Shown here: one piece after another, positions 1 through 6,745 of the stretch | How the letters are laid out: the number at the start of each line of letters is the position of its first letter | Numbering within the stretch: position 1 is the first letter of the stretch | Source of the DNA: Thermoplasmata archaeon | GTDB lineage: Archaea > Thermoplasmatota > E2 > DHVEG-1 | Direction: 5' to 3' | Length of the DNA stretch: 9,693 bases | Assembly (NCBI GenBank): GCA_003649845.1 | Contig: QMTB01000039.1 | Location: forward strand, 1 to 9,693 | The notes under the pieces: model-generated | Database searches by the model: none | The model's input: the letters and a program-made list of their open reading frames with translations, nothing else | What the model was told of the DNA's origin: nothing | Translations under genes and position numbers: made by a program

Positions 1-195
1 ATCTGAAACCTTAAGTTTACCTTTTATTATATCTCTATCATAGATATAAGTGGTTGAGAATGTATATGTTTTATCATCAACTGTCCATTGATATCCATCT
101 AATATCAATGGGAAATAATGTTTACCTGAACCCCAACCAACTGGTTCCTCTGCAAGTATAGCTATATTAATTGTTTCCTCCTTTTCTGATTTCAT
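1..195 (-). CDS. Hypothetical protein, N-terminal 65 residues (runs off left edge)
   Basis: The reverse strand is open from an ATG at 195-193 to the window edge, giving 65 residues with no stop. An in-frame TAG lies two codons upstream (201-199), so this ATG is the first possible start. The protein begins with a charged stretch, then a beta-strand-like INIAILAEE followed by the distinctive PVGWGSGKHYFPLILDGYQW and a YIYDRDIIKG segment. There is no signal peptide or membrane segment. A hydrophobic strand followed by a glycine-rich turn at the N-terminus would fit a Rossmann-like or glutamine-amidotransferase-like fold, but that is a weak guess and I do not recognise the family. No clear Shine-Dalgarno precedes the ATG. 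The gene is divergent from the acyltransferase gene across 84 bp. Codon use matches the neighbours, so it is probably a resident gene. Confidence 0.7.
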   Translation of the reverse strand, partial: MKSEKEETINIAILAEEPVGWGSGKHYFPLILDGYQWTVDDKTYTFSTTYIYDRDIIKGKLKVSD

Positions 196-225
196 ACTCT
201 AATTAATTGTAACATGATAATACTC

Positions 226-235
226 TTAATATTTA
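226..235. promoter_or_regulatory. Candidate AT box in the divergent intergenic region
   Basis: The near-symmetric TTAATATTTA reads as a TATA-like element on both strands. On the minus strand it lies about 35 bp from the ATG at 195; on the plus strand about 50 bp from the ATG at 280. A second plus-strand candidate, TTTTAGAAT at 250-258, is centred 26 bp before 280 and would give a leaderless acyltransferase mRNA. The sequence alone does not decide between them. Confidence 0.3.
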
Positions 236-279
236 CCCGAGGAAAAGAGTTTTAGAATATCTTCATATAATGGAGTTTG

Positions 280-1446
280 ATGACTAGATATATATTTGAA
301 ACAGAAGATGTCATAGAAGAATCATCAGACGCAGTCACAATAGTAAGGGATAAGAAAACCTTTAAGGATTTTTATTATGCAGATAGAATTGTTTATAAAA
401 ACGATTCCAGATGGGTTCCACCTCTATGGGAGGAGATGAAGGATTTTTTTAAAGCAAAAAACTTGTTTTGGATTCATGCAACTACTAGATTATTTGTAGC
501 ATATAGCAAGGATAAACCAGTTGGTAGAATAGCGGTTTTTATAGATAAAAAATTCATTGAAACTATGAAAGAAAACATTGGTTTCTTCGGTTTCTTTGAA
601 TGTATAAATAATCTAGATATCGCTTATTCTCTGCTAAAAGCTGCTGAAACTTATCTCGCCAGTCAAAGTATACCTACTATGATTGGACCAGTTAACGGTA
701 GAGTAGATATGGGTTGTGGTATACTGTTTAAAGGATTCGAAGAAGATCCATATATATATGATACATATACTCCTAGATACTATATAACTTTACTAGAAAC
801 ATATGGAATGAAGAAATATAAGGATCTAGTATCCTATAAACTAGATGCCACTAAACCTATACCTACTTCTTTGAAAGCAGCTGCTAAGAGATGCGGGGAG
901 AATGGTATCTCTATAAGAAGATTCAATCGTTTAAGAGCTAATAGAGAACTTAAATGGTGGATACCACTTATGATGGATGTATTCTCCAACCATTGGGGTT
1001 ATATACAAGTTTCACAGAAAGAAGTTAAAAATAGATTTGGTGTAAGACAGATAAGATGGATTGTTGACCCAGGACTTTTCCTTATAGCCGAGAAAAATAA
1101 TGAACCAGTGGCTTTCAAATGGGTTTTACCAGATTATAATCAGATATTTAAATTACTAGATGGAAAACTAGGTTTAAAAGGCTACCTCCTCTTTCTTTTA
1201 AAGAAAAACCAATTGATTAATAGAGCAAAATTCAACTTTGTAGGAGTTAAAAAAGAATACCGTGGACAAGGTATAGCATCTTATATGAACTATTATACCT
1301 TAAAAGAATTAAAGAGAAGAGGCTATAGATACGCTGAGATAGGATGGATAGATGAAGAAAATACACCTGAAAGGAAAGCGACAGAAAAATTAGGTGTAGA
1401 GTTATCTAAAATATATAGAATATATAGTAAACCAGTTAAACCTTAA
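280..1446 (+). CDS. Tandem GNAT-fold acyltransferase family protein
   Basis: This 388-residue soluble protein belongs, from recalled family patterns, to a group of large GNAT-related proteins whose substrate is unknown. The N-terminal half (about residues 20-190) has the RWVPPLW motif, a PVGRIAVFID strand, IGFFGFFEC, and GPVNGRVDMGCGILFKGF followed by a PRYY/YGMKKYKDL segment. The C-terminal half (about 275-385) is a more typical GNAT domain: PVAFKWVLPDYNQ as the central strand, VGVKKEYRGQGIASYM as the acyl-CoA pyrophosphate-binding motif A (RGQGIA near 328-333), then an AEIGWIDEENTPERKATEKLG segment. No signal peptide or membrane helix is visible. The start is chosen at ATG 280, with GGAG at 272-275; an in-frame TTG at 277 is possible but too close to the GGAG. 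The stop overlaps the convergent korC end by 11 bp. Acyl donor and acceptor cannot be told from sequence. Confidence 0.82.
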   Translation: MTRYIFETEDVIEESSDAVTIVRDKKTFKDFYYADRIVYKNDSRWVPPLWEEMKDFFKAKNLFWIHATTRLFVAYSKDKPVGRIAVFIDKKFIETMKENIGFFGFFECINNLDIAYSLLKAAETYLASQSIPTMIGPVNGRVDMGCGILFKGFEEDPYIYDTYTPRYYITLLETYGMKKYKDLVSYKLDATKPIPTSLKAAAKRCGENGISIRRFNRLRANRELKWWIPLMMDVFSNHWGYIQVSQKEVKNRFGVRQIRWIVDPGLFLIAEKNNEPVAFKWVLPDYNQIFKLLDGKLGLKGYLLFLLKKNQLINRAKFNFVGVKKEYRGQGIASYMNYYTLKELKRRGYRYAEIGWIDEENTPERKATEKLGVELSKIYRIYSKPVKP

Positions 1447-1981
1447 GAAAACCTGATTTCTCCTTTAAACCTATATTATATCCTATTTCAAATGCCTCTA
1501 GATTCTCTTCCTCTGTACCACCAGGTGTTTTCTGAGAGATACTTTCCTCCATAGCTTCTTTTGAAATAAGTTCAACTATAGCTGTCAGATAACCAAGCAT
1601 TATCATATTACCAAATAACTTACTTCCAAATCGCTCATAGGATAAAACAGAGGCATTTAATTTATAGATATGAGAATGCATTATATCTAGTTGTACTAGA
1701 TCAGAATCTATAAATAATAGACCCTCTGGATGTATTCCACCTTTATATGTTTTATATCCCTTCTGTGAGAAGCATACCAATATGTCTGGATATAGAAATT
1801 CTAATTCATATATAGGTTTCTTAGATATTATCACATCGCTTTTGCTGAGCATACCTCTATAAGCACTACCATATGTTCTAGTTTGAACAACATTATAACC
1901 ATCTATAACAGCTGCATTACCAAATATATATGCTGCTTTAACTATACCCTGCCCACCTACTCCACAGAACCTTATTTTCAT
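1436..1981 (-). CDS. korC: 2-oxoacid:ferredoxin oxidoreductase, gamma subunit
   Basis: This 181-residue protein is the gamma subunit of a four-subunit 2-oxoacid:ferredoxin oxidoreductase, most likely for 2-oxoglutarate. The family signature GVGGQGI is at residues 7-13, followed by TYGSAYRGMLSKSDVIIS, matching the usual YG-x-x-RGG-x-S-x-x-DVVIS block, and by a hydrophobic DILVCFSQ strand. The length (about 180) is normal for a free-standing gamma subunit; in bacteria and some archaea the same domain is fused to alpha. It is the last gene of korDABC: its ATG overlaps the korB stop as ATGA, and a strong GGAGGA (1985-1990) within korB suggests translational coupling. Its last codons overlap the convergent acyltransferase gene, so no separate terminator fits between them. 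Specificity is inferred mainly from KorA and KorB. Confidence 0.92.
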   Translation of the reverse strand: MKIRFCGVGGQGIVKAAYIFGNAAVIDGYNVVQTRTYGSAYRGMLSKSDVIISKKPIYELEFLYPDILVCFSQKGYKTYKGGIHPEGLLFIDSDLVQLDIMHSHIYKLNASVLSYERFGSKLFGNMIMLGYLTAIVELISKEAMEESISQKTPGGTEEENLEAFEIGYNIGLKEKSGFLKV

Positions 1982-2808
1982 CTCTCCTCCGCCCTTCTAA
2001 TAGCATCTCTAAGTCTCTCAGTGAATTCCTCTTTATCTCTATTAACCAATGTTCCAACGATAAATTTATCCCTAGTCTCTTCCTCTGTTAGATTCTCTAC
2101 CTCTTTTATATTGATAGATTTTTCTCTGAATAATTTTAGAAGCTTAGGTCCAGATCTAAGTTTAACTGCTCTTCCATAATTCATAGGACATTGAGATATT
2201 ATCTCTATGAAACTAAAACCCTTTTTTTGTAAAGCCTCCTTCATTGCTCTAACTAGTTGAAATATATGATATGTAGTCCATCTAGCTACATATGATGCTC
2301 CACTAGAAGCTATCACCTCAGCTATAGAAAAAGGATTCTCAACATTCCCATAGGGTGTAGTGGTAGTTTGTATATTATACGGTGTAGTAGGTGAAACTTG
2401 TCCACCTGTCATACCATATACAAAATTATTTACAAGGAAAACAGTTAAATCAATGTTTCTACGAGCAGCATGTATTAGATGATTACCTCCTATACCTATT
2501 AAATCTCCATCTCCACCAAATACTACTACTCTCATATCTGGTTTAACAATTTTTACACCAGTTGCAAAAGCAATAGATCTACCATGAGTAGTATGTAATA
2601 CATCTCCTTTAAAATATGGTGAGGGTATCCAAGAGGAACAACCTATTCCAGTAACAGTTACAACCTCCTCGGGAGGTATATCTAAATCATCTAAGGCATG
2701 TATAAAAGCATTCAATATACTACCACATCCACATCCAGGGCAGAAGGTTGTTGGAAATATATTTAACCTCAGATATCTCTCCATTCTCTCCTGTTGTTTA
2801 TCAATCAT
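1978..2808 (-). CDS. korB: 2-oxoacid:ferredoxin oxidoreductase, beta subunit (thiamine diphosphate and 4Fe-4S)
   Basis: This 276-residue subunit carries the thiamine diphosphate site and one [4Fe-4S] cluster that passes electrons from the decarboxylated 2-oxoacid to ferredoxin. The CPGCG motif gives Cys23 and Cys26; with Cys57 (GIGCSSW) and Cys207 (SQCPMNYG) these match the four cluster ligands known in Sulfolobus-type enzymes. The thiamine diphosphate/Mg motif starts at GDGDLIGIGG (99-108) and closes with NN at 127-128. YGMTGGQVSPTTP (131-143) is the usual active-site block. The stop is shared with the korC start (ATGA), and the ATG lies 3 bp after the korA stop. A GAGGAG Shine-Dalgarno (2817-2822, spacing 8) sits inside the korA end. 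All key residues appear intact. Confidence 0.95.
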   Translation of the reverse strand: MIDKQQERMERYLRLNIFPTTFCPGCGCGSILNAFIHALDDLDIPPEEVVTVTGIGCSSWIPSPYFKGDVLHTTHGRSIAFATGVKIVKPDMRVVVFGGDGDLIGIGGNHLIHAARRNIDLTVFLVNNFVYGMTGGQVSPTTPYNIQTTTTPYGNVENPFSIAEVIASSGASYVARWTTYHIFQLVRAMKEALQKKGFSFIEIISQCPMNYGRAVKLRSGPKLLKLFREKSINIKEVENLTEEETRDKFIVGTLVNRDKEEFTERLRDAIRRAEER

Positions 2809-2811
2809 CTC

Positions 2812-3948
2812 TTATTCTCCTCTAATAGCGTTATATATCTCATCTACAGTATGATGTACTCCACCAATTTTAGAGAGGGAAATTACATCTATATCTACGA
2901 ATCTCTCTATCTCCCTAGATATCTGACCGAGATTTAACTCAGGTACATATATACGATCAACTTTTTCTCCCAGTTTCCTAATACGATCTCTAGGGAAAGG
3001 CCATATAGTTATCAACCTTAAGAAGTCAACGGGTATACCATTTTCCCTAGCTTTAAGTACAGCACCAAAAGCAAGTCTAGCTGTAGCACCATATGATACC
3101 ACAGCTATCCTAGCGTTATCCTCATAGTTTTCCTCTACTCTAACTATATTCTCTCTATTCTCATCTATCTTTCTATAGAGTCTTCTAACTAATCTATCAT
3201 GAACGTCTTGACTTTCAATATCTCTCATACCATCTGGCATATGAGTGGAGCCAGTTATATGTACAGCTCTTCGATCTCCAATCTCAATCATAGGTGGTAT
3301 TAGCTGTCCTCCAAAAGGTAACTCATCTTCCTTTGCTTTTCTACGTTCAACAATTTGAATCTCTGAAGGTATATTAATCTGCTCAGTTAGATGCCCTACC
3401 TTACCATCCATAAGTAGTATAACAGGTGTCCTATAGGTTTCAGATAGATTAAAAGATTCTACTGTTAACTCAAAACACTCTTGTACACTATTAGGAGATA
3501 ATACTATAATCTCATGGTCACCATGTGTACCCCATCTACTCTGCATAACATCACCTTGAGCTGGTTTAGTAGCCTGTCCAGTAGAAGGTCCAGAACGTTG
3601 AACATCAACTATTACACAAGGAGTTTCAGTCATACAAGCATAACCAATATTCTCCATCATAAGAGAGAAACCAGGGCCACTAGTAGCAGTCATAGATTTT
3701 CCACCGGCCCATGAAGCACCTATGACTGCTGCTATACTTGCTATCTCATCCTCCATTTGAATATAGTATCCACCAACCTTTGGTAACTCTCTAGACATCA
3801 TACTAGCTATCTCAGTTGAAGGGGTTATAGGATAACCAGCAAAAAAATTACAACCAGCAGAAAGTGCACCATATACAACAGCTTCATTTCCAAGTAGAAA
3901 AAGCTTTTTATCTTTTATCTTCTCAAAATATCTTTCATATGGTTTCAT
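2812..3948 (-). CDS. korA: 2-oxoglutarate:ferredoxin oxidoreductase, alpha subunit
   Basis: This 378-residue subunit forms the 2-oxoacid-binding side of the active site. The YPITPSTE signature lies at 39-46, preceded by GNEAVVYGALSAG (20-32) and followed by QMEDEIASIAA (64-74), TATSGPGFSLM (87-97) and QRSGPSTGQATKPAQGDV (117-134), where Arg118 lies in the conserved QRxGPSTG motif. RWGTHGDHE (138-146) closes the catalytic block. The C-terminal third is the transketolase-C-like domain, with VVSYGATARLA. The motif spelling resembles methanogen-type KorA more than pyruvate or branched-chain enzymes, so 2-oxoglutarate is the favoured substrate; final specificity is inference. There is no fused gamma domain, consistent with separate korC. 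The ATG overlaps the korD stop (ATGA), and GGAG lies at 3953-3956. Confidence 0.93.
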   Translation of the reverse strand: MKPYERYFEKIKDKKLFLLGNEAVVYGALSAGCNFFAGYPITPSTEIASMMSRELPKVGGYYIQMEDEIASIAAVIGASWAGGKSMTATSGPGFSLMMENIGYACMTETPCVIVDVQRSGPSTGQATKPAQGDVMQSRWGTHGDHEIIVLSPNSVQECFELTVESFNLSETYRTPVILLMDGKVGHLTEQINIPSEIQIVERRKAKEDELPFGGQLIPPMIEIGDRRAVHITGSTHMPDGMRDIESQDVHDRLVRRLYRKIDENRENIVRVEENYEDNARIAVVSYGATARLAFGAVLKARENGIPVDFLRLITIWPFPRDRIRKLGEKVDRIYVPELNLGQISREIERFVDIDVISLSKIGGVHHTVDEIYNAIRGE

Positions 3949-4157
3949 CCTTCTCCATCCTCATCTACTATATGTATTGCAAGCTCAGGGCATATAAGTT
4001 CACAGAGATGACATTTTATACATTTATCCTCTCTAATAGGAATAGGAATTGTATATCCTCTCTCATTAAGCTTATTGGAAGATTCAAATACATTTGCAGG
4101 ACAAATAAAAATGCAGATATCACATCCTTTACATAGTTTTTCATCAATATATATCAT
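3945..4157 (-). CDS. korD: 2-oxoacid:ferredoxin oxidoreductase, delta subunit (2x[4Fe-4S] ferredoxin)
   Basis: This 70-residue dicluster ferredoxin-type subunit carries electrons from the KorB cluster toward free ferredoxin. Two complete CxxCxxCxxxCP motifs are present: Cys9, 12, 15, 19 (CKGCDICIFICP) and Cys46, 49, 52, 56 (CIKCHLCELICP). The start is placed at ATG 4157 because AGGAG at 4165-4169 sits 7 nt upstream and the protein then opens with MIYIDEKLCKGC, standard for the family. An in-frame ATG at 4274 would add 39 residues with no ferredoxin character and should be ignored. It is the first gene of the kor operon, and its stop overlaps the korA start as ATGA. The operon promoter is expected just upstream. 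Confidence 0.94.
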   Translation of the reverse strand: MIYIDEKLCKGCDICIFICPANVFESSNKLNERGYTIPIPIREDKCIKCHLCELICPELAIHIVDEDGEG

Positions 4158-4164
4158 AGTAGTT

Positions 4165-4169
4165 CTCCT
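4165..4169 (-). promoter_or_regulatory. Shine-Dalgarno that fixes the korD start
   Basis: On the minus strand AGGAG lies 7 nt before the ATG at 4157. This decides against the longer open frame that begins at 4274. Confidence 0.75.
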
Positions 4170-4193
4170 GAAGATTACCTCAAAGAAGGATTG

Positions 4194-4202
4194 TATTAAA
4201 AA
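4194..4202 (-). promoter_or_regulatory. Candidate TATA box for korDABC
   Basis: On the minus strand TTTTTAATA is preceded by an A-run that could serve as a BRE. A start about 26 bp downstream would fall near 4172, leaving a leader of about 15 nt that includes the AGGAG Shine-Dalgarno. The placement is consistent, but the whole region is AT-rich. Confidence 0.35.
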
Positions 4203-4309
4203 TTTTGGGGTAAAAGCTATGCTAACTTTGTTTTGAAGATATTTTACAGAGAACATTTCATAGGATATCTTCATCTTAGATAACTTAAAATATCCTTTGC
4301 ATAGATTTC

Positions 4310-4325
4310 ACAGATTCTTATCTGT
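4310..4325. repeat. Inverted repeat in the korD / C25 peptidase intergenic region
   Basis: ACAGAT and ATCTGT form perfect 6-bp arms around a 4-nt spacer (TCTT). It lies roughly midway between the two candidate promoters, about 110 bp from the korD box and 90 bp from the peptidase box. A weaker 5-bp dyad (ATGCT/AGCAT, 4336-4352) follows at once. It could be an operator for a dimeric regulator, or chance in AT-rich DNA. The 167 bp from 4275 to 4441 contain no supportable gene or tRNA. Confidence 0.35.
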
Positions 4326-4411
4326 ATTGTATCTAATGCTAACAAAAAGCATCTTCTACTCCAGCTTATATCAACTCTAATCTCTTCTTAAAAACAGAAT
4401 CTCTAAGAAAG

Positions 4412-4421
4412 TTTTTAAATA
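4412..4421 (+). promoter_or_regulatory. TATA box of a leaderless promoter for the C25 peptidase gene
   Basis: TTTTTAAATA is preceded by a purine-rich AAGAAAG stretch resembling a BRE. Its centre lies about 26 bp before the ATG at 4442, the archaeal spacing from TATA box to transcription start. No Shine-Dalgarno precedes the ATG, so the mRNA probably starts at or next to the start codon. Confidence 0.65.
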
Positions 4422-4441
4422 AAAGAATCTATAAATATCTG

Positions 4442-6358
4442 ATGATTATGAATTCTAAGATCATCATTATAATAATATTACTAATAATTTTTTTAGCTAT
4501 ACCTTCAAATGAAATTCTACTTATAGAATCAAAGGGTTTTCCTTTAAATGATAATAACATTCACTTAGAATTTCATTTTTCTACTCCTATTTTTGAGGAA
4601 CACGAAGGTTCAACGATTATCCGTATTATAGAAACTAATTTAAATCAGATAATAGAAGGAAGACCTGTTTTACCAGTTAACCTTACAACTCTTACATTTC
4701 CATTTGGAACAAAGATATTAGATATAAACATTTCATATCCTACACCTGTTGTTTTTAATTTAACTTACCCACTGGTATATACTGAAAAGAGAAGTTTAGA
4801 TGATAACCTAGGATCCACTGTTGATATATCTAATATCGATGACATCTATCCAGACAATTGGATCTCCTATCACATTGGCTGTGGATTATCCTATGGTATA
4901 CATAAAACATTTTTCGTCTTAAGGGTATACCCAGTTAGATATAACTCTATGAGGATATACTTTATACCTTGGATTAAGGTTAATATAAGATATATAGAGC
5001 CAGAAGATTCCCCTATCAAGAACCCAGCTATATATGATTTATTGATCATCTCTCCATCTACTTTTATAAGACATCTTAAACCTCTGGTATCACATAAAGA
5101 ATCTATGGGTATTCAAACAAAACTTGTCTCGCTGGATGAAGTTTATGATAAAATCTTCTGGTATGGTAGAGATAAACCTGAGAAAATCAAATATTTCATC
5201 AAACAAGCTATAGAGAATTGGGGTGTTAAATATGTTTTACTAGTTGGCGGTCTTGAAGGGCAGAAACTTAATTGGCTTCTACCTCCAAGATATAGTCATG
5301 TTACACCTGGTGAGGGTGATCAAGAGTATATAGAACCTGCTTTTCTATCAGATCTATACTATGCTGATATATATGATGCTAATGGTAGCTTTTCAAGTTG
5401 GGATAGTAATAATGATAACATTTTTTCATCATGGGACACTACTTTTAGAGAAAAAATGGATTTATATCCTGATGTATACCTAGGGAGATTACCCTGTAGA
5501 AATATAAGAGAAGTAGAAATAATGGTAGATAAAATAATAACATATGAGAAGAAATCTTTTGGTAAAACTTGGTTTAAAAACCTAGTGTTAATCGGTGGTG
5601 ATTCATATAATGATAAGATGGGTTTTAATGAAGGAGAACTTATATGTGATGAAGTAGAGAAGCATATGCCCGGTTTTAATGCAATAAAAGTTTATGCTTC
5701 TCAGAATGATATCAACAGGAAAACAGCTAATACTGCTTTAAACCCCGGGTGCGGTTTCGCTTACTTCGTAGGTCATGGTAGCCCAGGTACATGGAATACC
5801 CATTTTCCTCCAGATGGAAGTGAATGGACCACAGGTTATTCTATCAGAGATATGTTATTCCTTAGAAATAAGGATAGATATCCTATAACTGTTGTCGGTG
5901 GTTGTCATAATGGACAGTTCAATGTTTCTCTAACAAATATAATCCTCGGGTTAAAAAAAGATGGTTTACATTATTTTAGTTCTAAACCAGGAAATTTTGG
6001 AGAATTCTGGTATAGAGAATGGGTTCCAAATTGTTGGGCTTGGTGGTTAACTAGTAAAAAAGATGGTGGTGCAATTGCTACTATTGCAAATACTGGTTTA
6101 GGTACACATGGAGAAAATGATTTAGACTATAATGGTGTAGCAGACTATCTAGAAGTATTAGATGGATGGTTAGAACTTAGATTTTTCCAATTATTTGGAG
6201 AGGAAAACCACTATATATTAGGAGAAAACCATGGAGAAACTATAACAGAGTATCTCCATCGATTTCTAGGTAACAATGATAGAATGGATGTAAAAATGGT
6301 TCAACAATGGGAGTTATTTGGAGATCCAAGTTTGATGATCGGAGGTTATCATAATTAA
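4442..6358 (+). CDS. Secreted gingipain-like cysteine peptidase (family C25)
   Basis: This 638-residue protein begins with a lysine and a long hydrophobic run (residues 6-20), a signal peptide or uncleaved signal anchor. Residues about 40-185 are beta-rich and probably form the C25 propeptide. The catalytic region starts near 197 (YDLLIISPSTF, then LKPLVSHKESMGIQTKLVS), continues through NWGVKYVLLVGG, DVYLGRLPCRNIREVE and KNLVLIGGD, and contains the dyad: His445 in FVGHGSPGTW and Cys488 in VVGGCHNG. It ends in QQWELFGDPSLMIGG, where family members usually continue into Ig-like or sorting domains; here the protein stops at once. The predicted role is cleavage of extracellular protein. P1 specificity cannot be read from sequence. 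Start ATG 4442 is favoured by the TATA spacing; ATG 4448 is an alternative. No protease-partner genes are adjacent; korD is divergent. Confidence 0.9.
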   Translation: MIMNSKIIIIIILLIIFLAIPSNEILLIESKGFPLNDNNIHLEFHFSTPIFEEHEGSTIIRIIETNLNQIIEGRPVLPVNLTTLTFPFGTKILDINISYPTPVVFNLTYPLVYTEKRSLDDNLGSTVDISNIDDIYPDNWISYHIGCGLSYGIHKTFFVLRVYPVRYNSMRIYFIPWIKVNIRYIEPEDSPIKNPAIYDLLIISPSTFIRHLKPLVSHKESMGIQTKLVSLDEVYDKIFWYGRDKPEKIKYFIKQAIENWGVKYVLLVGGLEGQKLNWLLPPRYSHVTPGEGDQEYIEPAFLSDLYYADIYDANGSFSSWDSNNDNIFSSWDTTFREKMDLYPDVYLGRLPCRNIREVEIMVDKIITYEKKSFGKTWFKNLVLIGGDSYNDKMGFNEGELICDEVEKHMPGFNAIKVYASQNDINRKTANTALNPGCGFAYFVGHGSPGTWNTHFPPDGSEWTTGYSIRDMLFLRNKDRYPITVVGGCHNGQFNVSLTNIILGLKKDGLHYFSSKPGNFGEFWYREWVPNCWAWWLTSKKDGGAIATIANTGLGTHGENDLDYNGVADYLEVLDGWLELRFFQLFGEENHYILGENHGETITEYLHRFLGNNDRMDVKMVQQWELFGDPSLMIGGYHN

Positions 6359-6434
6359 TAATTAAAAACTCAAATAAATATAAAATTACGATTATTTTAT
6401 TATTGGGAAGAAGTAGAGGAATTATAAGAGGAGT

Positions 6435-6491
6435 AAAAAATAAAAAATAATGAGATGGAGAAGTAAAGAGTTAGAAATTTTTTACTTCTTC
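6435..6491 (-). terminator. Hairpin plus T-rich tract ending the small-protein transcript
   Basis: AGAAGTAAA (6459-6467) and TTTACTTCT (6481-6489) are perfect 9-bp complements around a 13-nt loop, extendable by a G-T and a G-C pair to 6457-6491. The hairpin straddles the stop codon of the minus-strand 61-aa gene. Downstream on that strand lies a run of thymines broken by one A (about 6435-6448), which suits archaeal termination. The 123 bp between the two convergent genes otherwise hold only AT-rich sequence, including a T-rich patch near 6391-6404 that could end the peptidase transcript. Confidence 0.5.
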
Positions 6492-6667
6492 TTTAGATAG
6501 GGAAGACCTGTTCTTTTGTTTACTCCAACTGTATAATTAGCGGGTTTGTCACATGGAGTGCCACTCTTTGGAGTGCGTTTACTGAAAAAATAGATTTTCT
6601 GCTTCTGTCCACCTTTAAGTGTCACATCCCTCTCATATAAGGTCCATCCTTCATACGTATATACCAT
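6482..6667 (-). CDS. Small conserved-looking protein of unknown function (61 aa)
   Basis: This is a 61-residue basic protein with one aromatic-rich segment (YTYEGWTLYERD), a VTLKGGQKQKIYFFSKRTPKSGTPCDKP stretch, and a VGVNKRTGLPYLKKK tail. From memory it resembles small archaeal and bacterial proteins with a VTLKGG-x-KQxIYxF core and an RTGLPxLKK end; I know of no function. There is a single cysteine (residue 39), no CxxC zinc motif and no membrane segment. The start is placed at ATG 6667 because a full AGGAGGT (6675-6681) stands 7 nt upstream. An ATG nine codons earlier (6694) would place that Shine-Dalgarno inside the gene. A strong Shine-Dalgarno, its own TATA candidate and a terminator suggest a real, probably well-translated single-gene unit. 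It converges on the C25 peptidase gene. Confidence 0.82.
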   Translation of the reverse strand: MVYTYEGWTLYERDVTLKGGQKQKIYFFSKRTPKSGTPCDKPANYTVGVNKRTGLPYLKKK

Positions 6668-6674
6668 ACTTTCT

Positions 6675-6681
6675 ACCTCCT
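6675..6681 (-). promoter_or_regulatory. Strong Shine-Dalgarno fixing the small-protein start
   Basis: AGGAGGT on the minus strand sits 7 nt before ATG 6667. It is the most complete anti-16S match in the window and decides the start. Confidence 0.8.
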
Positions 6682-6702
6682 GATGGAAATGCATATTACC
6701 TC

Positions 6703-6710
6703 ATTTAAAT
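6703..6710 (-). promoter_or_regulatory. Candidate TATA box for the 61-aa protein gene
   Basis: ATTTAAAT is preceded on the minus strand by a purine-rich GGAAAAG. The predicted start about 26 bp downstream falls near 6680, which would leave a very short leader holding most or all of the AGGAGGT. Confidence 0.4.
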
Positions 6711-6745
6711 CTTTTCCTTTATTCAGGAGTTTATGCAGCTTCAAA

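Noticed and set aside
1883..2179. 98-codon plus-strand open frame across korC and korB
   Set aside because: It is antisense to two clearly conserved genes, rich in Ser/Thr/Leu as expected for a shadow frame, and has no family resemblance.
3514..4136. Two plus-strand open frames antisense to korA and korD
   Set aside because: Both overlap conserved coding sequence on the other strand and show no motifs or ribosome binding sites.
4158..4274. N-terminal extension of korD by 39 residues from an upstream in-frame ATG
   Set aside because: The extension lacks ferredoxin features, spans the likely promoter and Shine-Dalgarno, and the internal ATG at 4157 has AGGAG at ideal spacing.
4275..4441. Possible small gene or RNA between korD and the peptidase gene
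   Set aside because: Only a 14-codon frame is seen at 4336, with no Shine-Dalgarno, and there is no cloverleaf or T-loop consensus; the segment reads as promoter DNA.
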